DNA from: Megachile rotundata
Taxonomy: Eukaryota; Arthropoda; Insecta; Hymenoptera; Megachilidae
NCBI RefSeq assembly: GCF_050947335.1
Contig: NC_134995.1
Span: 9,586,501 to 9,650,500, forward strand
Length of the DNA: 64,000 nucleotides
Direction: 5' to 3'
Translations under genes and position numbers: made by a program
Shown: piece after piece, positions 22,900-34,567 of the stretch
Position numbering within the stretch: the first letter of the stretch is position 1
Layout: every line of letters begins with the position of its first letter
The notes under the pieces: generated by a model
The model's database searches: none
What the model was told of the DNA's origin: nothing
What the model saw: only the letters and a program-made list of their open reading frames with translations

Positions 22900-23700
22900 T
22901 TGCTTTCAATATTTCCCTAATTTCCTAATTTCCCAAATCTCCAAATTTTTAAATTCTTAATTTGCCAATTTTTCAAATCATTAATTTTCTAATTTCCTAA
23001 TTTTACAATTTTCCAACCTTCAAATTTTCCAATTTCCCAATTTCCCAATTTCCTAATTTCCCAATTTCCTAATTTCCCAATTTCTCAAATTACCAATTTT
23101 CCAATTTTCCAATTTTCCAATTTTCCAATTTCCCAATTTCTCAAATTACCAATTTTCCAATTTCTCAAATTACCAATTTTCCATTTTTCCAATTTCTTAA
23201 ATTACCAATTTTCCAATTTTCCAATTTTCCATTTTTCCATTTTTCCAATTTCTTAAATTACCAATTTTCCAATTTTCCAATTTCTTAAATTACCAATTTC
23301 CCAATTTCCCAATTTCCCAATTTCCCAATTTCCCAATTTCCCAATTTCCCAATTCCCCAATTTCCCAATTTCCCAATTTTCCAATGTCCCAATTTCCCAA
23401 TGTCCCAATGTCTCAATGTCCCAATTTCCCAATGTCCCAATTTCCCAATGTCCCAATTTCCCAATGTCCCAATTTCCCAATTTCCCAATGTCCCAATTTC
23501 CCAATGACCCAATTTCTCAAATTTCCCAAATTTTCCCAATTTTCCCAATTTTCCCAAGTTCCCCATATTTCCCAAATTTCCCAAATTTCCCAAATTTCCC
23601 AAATTTCCAAATTTCCCTTCCAAATCCCCCAATTTTCCAACCCCCCTATTTCTCCAACCCCCAATCTCCATTTCCCAATCTCACCACCCCAAATTATCTA
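22900..23700. repeat. 8-bp minisatellite (TTTCCCAA / TTTTCCAA)
   Basis: Irregular TTTTCCAA/AAATTACC blocks occupy 22900-23290, then nearly pure TTTCCCAA octamers with interspersed TGTCCCAA to 23510, then a CCCAAATTT form to 23610. Long frames on both strands (Asn-Trp-Glu-Ile-Gly repeats on minus) are artefacts of the 8-bp period. Confidence 0.98.
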
Positions 23701-23715
23701 AATTTCCCAATCGAT

Positions 23716-23840
23716 CAACGTGCAGCAAGAAACCCGAAAGGGTTACCCATAGTGTGACCTCATTAATACGTTACTTCCCCCGCCCTGAACTCCGGCTAAG
23801 AAGTTGGGGACGCCTTCTTGGCGAGCGCAAATAAATTTCA
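23716..23840. repeat. Duplicated flank, copy 2
   Basis: Diverged direct copy of 22280-22388: CCGAAAGGGTTACCC, AGTGTGACCTCATTAATAC, AGAAGTTGGGGACGCC, AATAAATTTCAG. With copy 1 it brackets the octamer array. Confidence 0.75.
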
Positions 23841-25083
23841 GCGGCTAGCAGAGCCTCGAGAAGTTTCTTTGAAATTGTTTTATAGTACCCCATGGACTTT
23901 AATGTTTTCTCCCTCTCTACTTCAGGGTTACGCGTTCATCGTGCTCTCTACTTTACGCTTCCTCGTTCTTCGACTTACAGTTACACACCGCTTCCGCTTT
24001 CGATATAAATTCAAACGATCGATCATCCGCAAATTGGATTTTATTGGAGATGAAGAAACCCATTAAGTATGATGGCTTAAAAATAATATATGAACTTGCG
24101 TGTACGTTACTGGTCAAAACTGCTCTTTGGATTTTTGCGCTACAATACTTTTTATGTTTTTTTGACTATTTTGTATTTTTTTGAGTAATTTTCTTTTTAA
24201 TAAAATTAGCTTTTTAATGCGTGGATAGGTTAGTATTTGCATTTGAAAGTAATATTGTGTAATTATTTTTAGAGTGCAATTACTGCAATTGTTTTTAGAC
24301 TTGTACTTATTTTTAGTAGTTTAGAAATATTTTGTAAAAATTCATTTATTATTGGGAATATTACAAACATTTTTGTAAAAAATTTTGTCCGTCATTTTTA
24401 ATCGAATTTACAATTTTTTTTTTACAAATTTCGAGGTGAAAAATCAAATGAATTATATTGATGATAAAAATCGTGTTTTTAACAAAATTTTTTTCTCTAA
24501 ACTTAAGAGTTTATTGAAAGTTTCACTGTTTTTATTTAAATTAACCGCGACATTATTTTTTAATTAGCAAAATGATTATCGACCCATTTATAATTTGTTT
24601 CATTGTTCCTTCGACGATATTTCAGAAAGAAATTTGCCACAGATACGCCATCGTATGGTAACGAATAAATTTCGATACAGAGGGAAATTGTTTCCCGAAC
24701 ATTGCATTTTAATAACCTCGAGTGCTTTCATTTGCCGCTAAATTAAATTTCCTTCGATATTTCAAATAAAAATAGCACCATGATTGTGACGTTGAAATAT
24801 TACTGTGTTATTTAATTGGATCACTCGTTTCAAAGAATTGCTTCCTATTCTACTCCTTCACATTTCTCGACACGTTAATACTTAAAATTTATTTTTAAAC
24901 GTAGCCGAATATATTGTAGGATTATATTTGATGCAGTTAAAAATAAATAAATGTAACATATTTATTGTATTATGAAATTGAAATGTTGGTGATTACAATT
25001 AACATTTTGTCAGGTTTATAAATGTATCGTTGTAGTTGAAATAAAAGGGGTTTGTGCTGTATGAGATTATAGTTACACGCACC
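23841..25083. other. AT-rich unique stretch, no gene recognised
   Basis: Strongly AT-rich, notably 24100-24560 and 24880-25050. Short Phe/Lys-rich frames reflect base composition. Confidence 0.5.
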
Positions 25084-25990
25084 ATTTTCCAATTTCCCAA
25101 TTTTTCAATTTTTCAATTTTTCAATTTTTCAATTTTTCAACTTTTCAACTTTTCAATTTTTCAATTTTTCAATTTTTCAATTTTTCAATTTTTCAATTTT
25201 TCAATTTTTCAATTTTTCAATTTTTCAATTTTTCAATTTTTCAATTTTTCAATTTTTCAATTTTTCAATTTTTCAATTTTACAATTTCTCAATTTCCCAA
25301 TTTTCCATTTTTCCAATTTCCCAATTTCTCAATTTCCCAAATTACCAAACTACCAAATTACCAATTTCCTAATTTTCCCATTTTTCCCAATTTTCCAATT
25401 TCTCAATTTCCCAATTTCCCATTTTCCAATTTCCCAATTTCCCAATTCCCCAAATTACCAAACTACCAAATTACCAATTTCCCAATTTCCCAATTCCCCA
25501 AATTACCAAACTACCAAATTACCAATTTCCTAATTTTCCCAATTTTCCAATTTCCCAATTTCCCATTTTCCAATTTTCCAATTTCCCAATTTTCTAATTT
25601 CCCAAATTACCAATTTACGAATTTCACAATTTCCGAATCTCCCAATTTTCCAATTTCCCATGTTTCCAAATTACCAACTTCCCCATTTTCCAATTTCCTA
25701 ATTTTCCAATTTTCTTATTACCCAATTTTCCAATTTCCCAATTTCCCAAATTACCACTTTCCTAATTTTCCAATTTTCCTATTACCTAATTTTCCAATGT
25801 GCCAAATAGCCAATTTTCGAATTTCCCATGTTACCAAATTACCAATTTCCCCATTTTCCCATTTTCCCATTTTCCCATTTTCCATTTTCTCAATTTCCAT
25901 TTTCCTAATTTTCCAATTTTCTTATTACCCAATTTTCCGATGTGTGATATAACCAATTTCCCAACGTCCCAATTTCGTAGGAGTCACGTG
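25084..25990. repeat. 8-bp minisatellite (TTTTTCAA) grading to TTTCCCAA
   Basis: About 23 nearly pure TTTTTCAA octamers span 25105-25280. Then come mixed TTTCCCAA/TTTTCCAA with CAAATTACCAAACTACC inserts that recur at about 25340, 25450 and 25500, showing higher-order duplication. Not coding. Confidence 0.98.
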
Positions 25991-26935
25991 ACATCTGGCC
26001 CTCCATCTTCCATCTTACCAGTACATACATAACTTAAACTTCATAATTCAAAAAAAAAATAATTTTAAACAAAAATACGTATTACTTCCCCCAAACCTCC
26101 TTGCAAGTAAACTAAAAAATATAAAAATTATACTAATTTTTCAATCTAACCTCGTTTTAAAATAAAAACAACCTTGAAAATAATGTACCAGTAAATTAAT
26201 ACACGAAGCATTTTGCTTTATTTCAAGTTGAGTACGAACATATTTTGCCTTTAAATCGGAAGTTTTCCCGTATTGTTTTTTGCGACTCGCATGTTCGCAC
26301 ATGTGTGCACACGGAGTGTGTGCTCGAAGCATATCCAACATTAATCCCTTAAGGATAGACGTTCCCAAAAGAAATCAGTCGCCGTAACTTTTTGCCCAGT
26401 CAGATTTTCTAAAGCAAACATAGGGCTTTCGCTTAATCCTTATCTGTTTCAGTGTTCACGTTGAAACATTCGCAATTTGAAATTTTGTTATAAATATAAC
26501 AGCCAGGCAAGACCGTCGTTTATCTCATAGAGAGAAATATTAACATTTTATGGAGATTTTTCTCCGGGTTACTGTTGCCCCAGCGCGTCTCCTACTCTTT
26601 CAATATTTATTCGAGTCATCTTCAAAATTGATTTACGAGTCTCGTGCTGCAACCAGAATTGACTCTGTCAAGTAAATTTAGAACGGGATTAAAATTATTT
26701 TATCAGACTGCAGTTATGACGATTATTGTATGGAACTCGAGTATTTAGGCGTGATCATTTTTTGCGTTGCTTGAATGAAAATTTCCAATATCAAGTTTAA
26801 TGGCTTTTACAGATTTTTAAATTTATTTTGAAAGTTTTTGATTATTGGATTTTCAAGGTTTTGAACTCTCAAGGTTGCAGATTTTTAAATTGTTCAATTT
26901 TTGAAATTAAAATTCTTCATATCTTTCTGGTTCCA
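25991..26935. other. Unique stretch, no gene recognised
   Basis: AT-rich intergenic DNA, balanced at 26250-26600. A 75-codon minus-strand frame (26368 to 26141) has no recognised domain. Confidence 0.5.
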
Positions 26936-28130
26936 AATTTCCAATTTTCTAATTTTCCAACTTTTCAATTTTTCAATTTTTCAATTTTTCAATTTTTCAA
27001 TTTTTCAATTTTCCAATTTTCCAATTTTCCAATATCCTAATTTCTCAAATTACCAATTTCCCAATGCCCTAATTTTCCAGTCATCCAATTTTCCAATTTC
27101 TCAAATTACTAATTACCCAATTTCGTAATTTTTTCATTTTCCAATTTCCCAATTTCCCAATTTTCCAATATCCTAATTTCTCAAATTGCCAATTTCCCAA
27201 TTTCCTAATTTCCTAATTTTCCAGTTTTCCAATTTCTCAATTTTCCAACTTTTCAATTTTTCAATTTTTTCTAATTTTCTAATTTTCTAATTTTCTAATT
27301 TTCTAATTTTCTAATTTTCTAATTTTCTAATTTTCTAATTTTCTAATTTTCCAATTTTCCAATTTTCCAATTTTCCAATTTTCCAATTTTCCAATTTTCC
27401 AATTTTCCAATTTTCCAATATCCTAATTTCTCAAATTACCAATTTCCCAATGCCCTAATTTTCCAATTTCTCAAATTACTAATTACCCAATTTCGTAATT
27501 TTTTCATTTTCCAATTTCCCAATTTTCCAATATCCTAATTTCTCAAATTACCAATTTCCCAATTTCCTAATTTTCCAGTTTCTCAAATTACTAATTACAC
27601 AATTTCGTAATTTTTCCATTTTCCAATTTCCCAAATTTCCAATTTTTCAACATCCTAATTTCTCAAATTCCAAATTTTCCAATTTTCCAATTTTCCAATT
27701 TTCCAATTTCTCAATTTTCCAATTTCTCAATTTTCCAATTTCTCAATTTTCCAATTTCTCAATTTTCCAATTTCTCAAATTACCAATTGCCCAATTTCTC
27801 AATTTTGCAATTTTCTAATTTCCCAAATTCCAATATTTCCAAGGTACTAATTTCCCAATTTTCCAAATTTCTATATTTCCAAATCTTCACATCTCCGAAT
27901 TGCCATAATTTCTATATTCCTAAATTACCAAATTCCCAAAATCCTTAAAATTCCCAAAATTCCAAAAATCTCCGCAATCCCCAAAAACTCCAAAATTCCC
28001 GAAATCCCTAAAGTCCCCACAATCTCAAAAATTTCCAAAATCCCCAAAATCTCAAAAATTGCCAAAACCCCCAGAATCTTCGAAATCCCCCAAATTCCCA
28101 AATTTTCTAAGTTTTTCAAATTCCTAAACT
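26936..28130. repeat. 8-bp minisatellite with TTTTCTAA, TTTTCCAA and TTTCTCAA blocks
   Basis: Discrete homogeneous blocks are visible: TTTTTCAA (26960-27005), TTTTCTAA (27270-27345), TTTTCCAA (27345-27415) and CCAATTTCTCAATTTT (27705-27775). Blocks such as CCAATATCCTAATTTCTCAA recur at about 27030, 27165, 27415 and 27530. The 3-prime end (27840-28110) decays into CCCCAAAATC-type sequence. Confidence 0.98.
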
Positions 28131-28834
28131 AGCAACCTTGAACCCCAAATATCAGACTAATCATCAGTCTCATGTCTCCGCAAACAGAAATAAACCTCTG
28201 CACACAAAAGTGAAATGTTACACATCAAAGTCACGAGTACGTCAAAATGTCTCTGAATCTCTTCGTTTCACCCGAAATAGCAACACTAGGAAACGCATCT
28301 GTTTCACCAACAAGCTTCTGAAATCCAAAAAGTTCCTTGCCGGAAGACACACGTTCAATCAGTTCCTAATCCCTTCAGCACACTCCGCAGTTGAAGCATC
28401 TGCACTTTCTTTCTCTCGATGTTCTCAAACATTGTGCCTTCATTACCCCGGCGAGTATTACCGCATCGTTTGTTCGGGTCTTAACCCGCTCTTTACACAA
28501 TCGCCTTATCTTGCAAGATGATCGAGTTTTATCAAAAAGTCGGAGAAAACGATCCGTCGAATTTTTCGAAGTTATCTTCCGCCATGACACTTTTCCGCGA
28601 TCAATCAATCGCGTGATCGTAGCAGAATTTTCTCGTCGCGCTATCGCGTCGTTTTTTTCCGCGCCGCGGCATAAATCACACACAGTTCGTTTTCTCGTCG
28701 CTAAGAGGTGTACGACAGATTTACGGGATGTGTAAATTACTACAACCGGGATGTTTGCCGAAGCGATTCTCTATCGAATCGTCCCGTCAGTCGCGCTTTG
28801 TGGGAGAATCATTTTTCGCGAGGTTTATTTACAG
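28131..28834. other. Upstream region of the EcKL gene
   Basis: Unique DNA, GC-richer from 28360. Overlapping frames on both strands (28375-28735) have no recognised domain. The frame of the EcKL gene is open upstream to at least 28708 but contains no ATG before 28882. A possible splice acceptor (TTTATTTACAG|CC) ends at 28834, so an upstream untranslated exon is possible. Confidence 0.4.
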
Positions 28835-28842
28835 CCACAGGC

Positions 28843-28850
28843 TATATAAG
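28843..28850 (+). promoter_or_regulatory. TATA-like box before the EcKL start
   Basis: TATATAAG lies 39 bp before the chosen ATG. If used, transcription would start only a few bases before the ATG, giving a very short leader. The neighbouring acceptor-like TTTACAG offers the alternative that this is inside an exon and the real promoter is further upstream. Confidence 0.25.
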
Positions 28851-28881
28851 TCCTCCGGAAACCAGCTCCGGAGTTCCCAAG

Positions 28882-30198
28882 ATGACGACGATGATCGCTG
28901 ACCCGACCTGCCGTTTCGACTCGCCGCTGCGCTCCGTCGACGAGAAACCGAGCGTGCTGCTCGACTCCGACATCAATAAGATCGTCGAGCGTAAACTCCG
29001 TTCGCCTAACTTCCGCGTGTTGCAGTGGAGTTTGGACGACCTCGGCGAGACGAACGGCTTTCTGGGCCAGTATTACACCCTGTCGGTGACCGTGAAGACC
29101 GACGATAAATCCAAACGACTCCGCTTCTTCGCGAAAACACCGCCACCCGCCGAGAGCCCCCAGTACGACTTCCTGGTGAACTCCAACACGTTCGACAAGG
29201 AGATCGCCGTGTACAGCGACATCGTGCCCCGCATTGGGATGGGAACGGGACCCAAGTGGGCGCCCGACTACTTCCTGGGCAAGAGCAACACCATCCTCGT
29301 GCTGGAGGACGCTAAGCAAGAGGGCTACGTGACCCCCGACAAGTTCCTCCTCTTCGACCTCGACCACTGCGTCTACACGGTGGCGACGCTGTCGAGGTTC
29401 CACTCCAGGTTCCTCATACAGGACGAGAAGCTTCGCAGCAAGGGGCAGTCGATCATGGACCTCTACGGCAACTGGCTCGAGGAGGTGGCCTTCGTCGAGG
29501 AGGAGCTGCCAGCTCGCAAGTACCTCGCCTCGTGTGTCAAAGGAGCCTGCACCATGGTGGACTTCGCGGAGAGGTTCACGGACCAGGAGAGGACTCTGAT
29601 GAAGAACTGGATCTCCAGTAGCATCCCCAGTCTACCTAGGTTGCTGCAACCCTCCACCAAGTTCAGGAACGTCGTCTGCCACCGGGACATCTGGGCGAAT
29701 AATATCATGTTCAAACGAGACGCAAACGGCAAGCCGGTCGGGTGCTACCTGGTGGACTTCCAGTTCTTGAGGTACAGTCCGCCCGCGTTGGACTTCACGG
29801 TGTTTCTTTATTTGAACACCGATAGGAAGGCTAGAAGAGAGTGCTGGGACCAGCTGGTGAACGTTTATTGCGACACCATGAAACGGGAGCTGGCGTCCGA
29901 GGGACTCGATGTGGAGCGGTGTTTGTCGAGAGAGGAGTTCATCGAGTGCTGCAAGGAGCTGAAGGACGTGTCGCTGACGTATTCGATAGCGAACGTTCAG
30001 GTGATGCTGCTGACGAAACAAGCTGTCGAGAAGTATTTCGTTAACTCGACGGATCTTCTGGAGCACGTGGTTTATGGAGAACAACGATCGGAACTGGTCG
30101 TAAACCAGTGCCGCAGCAGGGAGGCGTACAGATACAGGATCGTCGATATCTTGGAGGAAATCAAAGAGCACCTGACCAACAAACCGACTGGGTGTTAG
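28882..30198 (+). CDS. Ecdysteroid kinase-like (EcKL / CHK kinase-like) protein
   Basis: An intact 438-residue frame, close to the usual 400-430 of the family, read from the first ATG (MTTMIADPT) and ending TAG. The fold is that of small-molecule kinases of the choline kinase/aminoglycoside phosphotransferase type. Visible motifs are the ATP-lysine K85 in RFFAKTPP, the pairing Glu E107 in FDKEIAVY, the hinge LVLEDA (139-144), the catalytic loop HRDIWANN (267-274; D269 base, N274 metal ligand), and the DFG-equivalent VDFQ (291-294). No signal peptide or membrane segment, so it is presumably cytosolic. Family members phosphorylate ecdysteroids (22-kinase in silk moth) and some are linked to detoxification; the substrate here cannot be told. 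Coding GC and G/C third positions are far above the flanks. A consensus donor GTAAGA directly follows the stop. Confidence 0.93.
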   Translation: MTTMIADPTCRFDSPLRSVDEKPSVLLDSDINKIVERKLRSPNFRVLQWSLDDLGETNGFLGQYYTLSVTVKTDDKSKRLRFFAKTPPPAESPQYDFLVNSNTFDKEIAVYSDIVPRIGMGTGPKWAPDYFLGKSNTILVLEDAKQEGYVTPDKFLLFDLDHCVYTVATLSRFHSRFLIQDEKLRSKGQSIMDLYGNWLEEVAFVEEELPARKYLASCVKGACTMVDFAERFTDQERTLMKNWISSSIPSLPRLLQPSTKFRNVVCHRDIWANNIMFKRDANGKPVGCYLVDFQFLRYSPPALDFTVFLYLNTDRKARRECWDQLVNVYCDTMKRELASEGLDVERCLSREEFIECCKELKDVSLTYSIANVQVMLLTKQAVEKYFVNSTDLLEHVVYGEQRSELVVNQCRSREAYRYRIVDILEEIKEHLTNKPTGC

Positions 30199-31639
30199 GT
30201 AAGACAGCTGGAACGCGGTTTATGGCTCTTCGTCGTCGTTTGTACCTGCATTACGATCTGTGATAAAAGGACTTTGGAGTGGAGCCAGATATCGGGGCTG
30301 TCCTTATTTCTGGATTTGCGGACGTGTCGCTAAGTCCTGGAGAATCGTGCCAGAGTTCGCGGAAAAGGCTACTGGGAGCAAGGTCAATCAATGCATCAGC
30401 CTACCCTTTTTTGCCCCGGGATATCGTCTGAAATATCGTGGACCATTTAATCGGAGATTCCGGGCTTTACATGCTCATGCAATTTGAATAATCTTGATCG
30501 AGTTTGCCCGAATAGTCTCGGGTATTCGAGTATCGTTTTCGTGGGTCATTTTTATGAGGATGATGAAAGTGGATGGAGGGAGATTTTCATAAGCGTGTCA
30601 TTTTAATCAAATGTGTAAAGTTATCAGTGATTTAGGGTTGCGTGTATGTATGCACACGTGTTAAATTTTATTGCAGACTGTGTGGAATTAATTGGATTTA
30701 TTGGACTCTCATTTTGAAAATTTTTGAGTATCTTTTTAAACATTCAAGTTTTTAAATTTATTAATTTTTAAACTTTTAAGTATGTATATTTTACAATTGG
30801 AAAATTAAAAATGGACGATTTTAAACATGGATGAATTTGAATTTTTTAATTTTTCAGCCACTAAATTTTTGTTTTAAAATTTTTAATTTTATGAATTTAT
30901 AAATTGCAAGATTTCTAACTTAAAAAATGTTTAAATTTAATATTACAAAAATGATAAAATTTGGTGGTACAGAAATAATATCAATATCACTACTAATATT
31001 AATATTATAAAAATTTGAAGATTTAACAATAAAAAAATTCAAAAAATTTAACAATGTAAAAACTTGAAAATTTAATAATAAAAAAATTGAAGAAAAAATA
31101 ATATTATAAAAACTTGAAGAAAAAGAAAATAAACAAAAATTTGACAATATAAAAATTTGGAGACTTACCACAATAAGAATAAAAAAATTTGTACTTTTTG
31201 CACAAAATAAAAAATCAACTAATTAAAACAGGAGAGAGATAAGCACTTTAGTATATTTTCGATAAAATTGTATCGAATCGTATCAATTTAAGCAAATTGC
31301 ATGAATATGTAAATTCAGGATTATGGATTTTAGCTTTCGTCAAAGGATGCTTTATCTTTCTCCTTCCCTCAGAGACCTTTATACGAATTATTATCGCGCG
31401 ATGGTTTTGATACGAAAATTTTGCTATTATAAATTGTTGGATTTACAAATTGTTAAATTGAAGGCTGTGCGGAAGTTTTTACTTCACGAACGTTGATAGA
31501 ATGTTGTAATAATAATATGAGAATAAAATGAGCAGGTATTTCTGTTAGTAAAATATGTAATACATTTTTAATGGTTCTTAATATATTTTTATTATAATAT
31601 GGTTAATTTTTAAATAAACACTATATTTCAAAATTTTCA
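30199..31639. other. Downstream of EcKL; AT-rich, no gene recognised
   Basis: The first 300 bp is unique and GC-moderate and may hold 3-prime UTR or intron. From 30700 to 31200 it is extremely AT-rich with irregular AAAATTTGAA/TTTAACAATA microrepeats. No convincing polyadenylation cluster or second exon was identified. Confidence 0.45.
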
Positions 31640-32770
31640 AATATGTAAATCCCGACGTTCTCAAATTTCTAATAACTGTTCAAACCCCCAATTTTTCAAA
31701 TTTTCAAATACTCAACTTTTCAGAATTCTTAAAATATCAAATACTGAAATCTCCAAATTCTCAAGATTCTATTAACTTAGCCCCCTAAATTGTCAAGCTC
31801 CCAAATACTCAAGCCCCCAATTTCTCAAATTTCTAATAATTCAACCTCTCAAATTCTCAAACTTGCAAATACTCAATCCCCTAAATTCTCAAATTTCTAA
31901 TAATTCAACCTCTCAAATTCTCAAACTTCCAAATACTCAATCCCCTAAATTCTCAAATTTCTAATAACTCAACCCCCCAAATTCTCAAACCCCCAATTTC
32001 TCAAGCTCCCAAATTCTCAAACTTTCAAATTCCCAAGCTTCCAATTTCTCAAATTTCTAATAACTCAATCCTCCAAATTCTCAAGCTCCCAAATACTCAA
32101 GCTCCTAAATTCTCAAGCTTCCAAATTCTCAAGCTTCCAAATTCCCAAACCCCAAAATTCTCAACCCCCAACCCCTCAACTCGTTAAATTCTCAAGCTCC
32201 CAATTACTCAAGCTCCCAAATTCTCAAGCTCCCAAATACTCAAGCTCCCAAATTCTCAAGCTCCCAAATTCTCAACCCCCTAAATTCTCAAACTTCCAAA
32301 TTCCCAAACCCCCAAATTCTCAAACCCCCAAATTCTCAACCCCTCAACCCCTGAACTCGTCAAATTCTCAAGCTCCCAAATTCTCAACCCCCCAAACTCT
32401 CAACCCTCCAAATTCCCAAGCTCCCAAATTCTCAAGCTTCCAAATTCCCAAACCCCAAAATTCTCAACCTCTCAACCCCTCAACTCGTTAAATTCTCAAG
32501 CTCCCAATTACTCAAGCTCCCAAATTCTCAAGCTCCCAAATACTCAAGCTCCCAAATTCTCAAGCTCCCAAATTCTCAACCCCCTAAATTCTCAAACTTC
32601 CAAATTCCCAAACCCCCAAATTCTCAACCCCTCAACCCCTGAACTCGTCAAATTCTCAAGCTCCCAAATTCTCAACCCCCCAAACTCTCAACCCTCCAAA
32701 TTATCAACCCCCGAAACTCTCAACCCTCCAAATTCTCAACCCTCCAAATTCTCAACCCCCCAATATCGTC
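31640..32770. repeat. 16-bp C-rich minisatellite with about 300-bp duplication
   Basis: The unit CAAATTCTCAAGCTCC (16 bp) and relatives with CCCC or ATACTC dominate. A segment with CCTCAACTCGTTAAATTCTC occurs at about 32175 and 32479, and one with CTGAACTCGTCAAATTC at about 32352 and 32639. So roughly 300 bp of array was duplicated as a block, one copy missing one unit. Confidence 0.96.
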
Positions 32771-33329
32771 CTCTATATTCACCCTGATTTTCTCTACCGA
32801 ACTTTTCTCCCCAAATCATCGGCTGCTCAACAATTATTGCACGGTCCGCTCGGCGGATAAGCGAGTTTCCGAAACGCTTCATCGTAATTATTTCATCGTT
32901 GGAACTTTATACGGCCACACGCGTACGCCGGCAGCTTTGTTAAACTGAGAATCGTTAAGAAAGCTAATTTTCCGCTTAAAACCATTGTGTGATACGGTGC
33001 TTTGCCGGCTTAAACGTCGCCATCGTTCTCCGTTAGGTGAACTTTGTGTCGTGAAAGGGAAAAAGGATTACCGTTCGTAATAAACTTTGTAGATATCCTA
33101 CAAAAGACGCAAAGATACTGACGTTCAATATTTAAAGATATTTTACGTCGCCATCTTAAATTGTCTTCTGTTGTCTGCTGTTCGGTCGTTGTCGATTTTG
33201 TGAGCTTCAATATTTCGGTACTGGGACAATAAAATGTATTTTGGTACAATATTTTGTTATAGTTGTATTATAAAATATTGTATTATTTAATTAGTTTAGT
33301 AAAATAAGTATTGAGTTACATTTTTTAAT
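32771..33329. other. Unique stretch, no gene recognised
   Basis: GC-moderate DNA to 33230, then AT-rich. A 79-codon minus-strand frame (33249 to 33010) has no recognised domain. Confidence 0.45.
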
Positions 33330-33830
33330 TTTGTTTAAAAAATTACATATGTTACATATGCATATACATTGTATATGTTAATATACATATGTTACGTATG
33401 TTATATTTTTTGATTCAATGTTAAATTTATGTGAGAATGTTACATATTTTTAAATTTACATAATTGAGTATGTAGTATGTAATATTATTCAACTCATGTG
33501 TGATAACATATGTTATATTGTTTAACTCATATGATAAAATATATATTATATTGTATGACACATGTGATGAAACATATGTGATATTATATTGTTCAACACA
33601 TATGATAAAATATATTATATATTTGTTAAACAACTCATGTGATGAAACATATGTTATATTATATTGTTCAACACGTATGATGAAATATATATTATAATGT
33701 ACTATACAACTTATGTAATAAAATGATATATTATATGATATATATATATTATACATTATATGATATATAATTTTATTTCAACTCATATGTGCTACATAAC
33801 AGATGTTATTAAAATACACACCATATGTTT
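33330..33830. repeat. AT-rich repeat with CATATGTTATATTGTTCAAC units
   Basis: Irregular units of about 50-60 bp carry ATGATAAAATATATATTATATTG, CACATGTGATGAAACATATG and TTGTTCAACAC. It is rich in CATATG palindromes and followed by (TA)n sequence. Frames on both strands are artefacts. Confidence 0.85.
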
Positions 33831-34435
33831 TGTCCAAATTGAAGAGTTGCAATTAAAATTAAAATACATAACCTATAATCGCCATAATTAAATTTCAACA
33901 TAACCTATAAACCATCGCCATATTTAAATTTCAATATAACCTACAAACCATCGTCATAATTAAATTTCAAGAAAGTCTTAATGAATTGCAACGAAGAATT
34001 GATTGAAAGAAAGTATTCTTATCGTCTGTTTAATGTACTCGTGTATTATGCAAACAGCTACTAAATCATTTACTGCGCTTAGGGAAAAAATGAGTCTTTT
34101 ATGGAGCCCTGATAAGCTCGACGTATAGTCAAACAAAATTTATTCTCTGTCAAAGAGAATATCGTATGTCTGATAAAACAGAAGAGAATTTGAGCACCGA
34201 GCGTCTGCGGTTTCGAGGAGCGATAAATTTTGAAAAGTATCGTTAGCGACGTAAAAAGAATGGCTGCTGGAAATAAAACTAAGAGATCCAATTTGGTGAA
34301 TAAGAGAATATGTCATCCGTGAACAGACGATGCGAGATAGCGTTCGTCTTGATAACAAGCTAGAAATTGAATTTGATTGGGAAATTTTAAACTGCGATCA
34401 ATAACGAGATTGCCAGATAACCATCTGCGATTTTG
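33831..34435. other. Unique stretch, no gene recognised
   Basis: AT-rich; the short phrase AACCTATAAACCATCGCCAT with AATTAAATTTCAA recurs two or three times at 33870-33970. No coding signal. Confidence 0.45.
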
Positions 34436-34567
34436 CTCTAATCAAAATAAGCTGTAGTCCATGTGACATTAGGAGGAGTTTAAGTCATCATTTTGCCGGT
34501 TTCAAATTTGTTAAAAAATAACAAGCCTTCGAAGTTTGCAATTTTTCATTTTTGCGAAAATAGGCTT
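34436..34567. repeat. 132-bp direct flank of the ACGCGT array, left copy
   Basis: Starts CTCTAATCAAAATAAGCTG and ends GCGAAAATAGGCTT. The same 132 bp occurs at 35857-35988 in the same orientation with only a few differences (for example GCTGTAG/GTTGTAG, GACATT/GAAATT, AGGAGTTT/GGGGTTTA). The array begins immediately after the AGGCTT end. Confidence 0.95.

Noticed and set aside
28375..28735. Overlapping Arg/Cys-rich frames upstream of EcKL on both strands
   Set aside because: Mutually overlapping on opposite strands with no recognised domain; probably compositional.
28825..30171. Several minus-strand frames inside the EcKL gene (up to 192 codons)
   Set aside because: Shadows of a GC-rich coding region; the plus-strand frame carries all kinase motifs.
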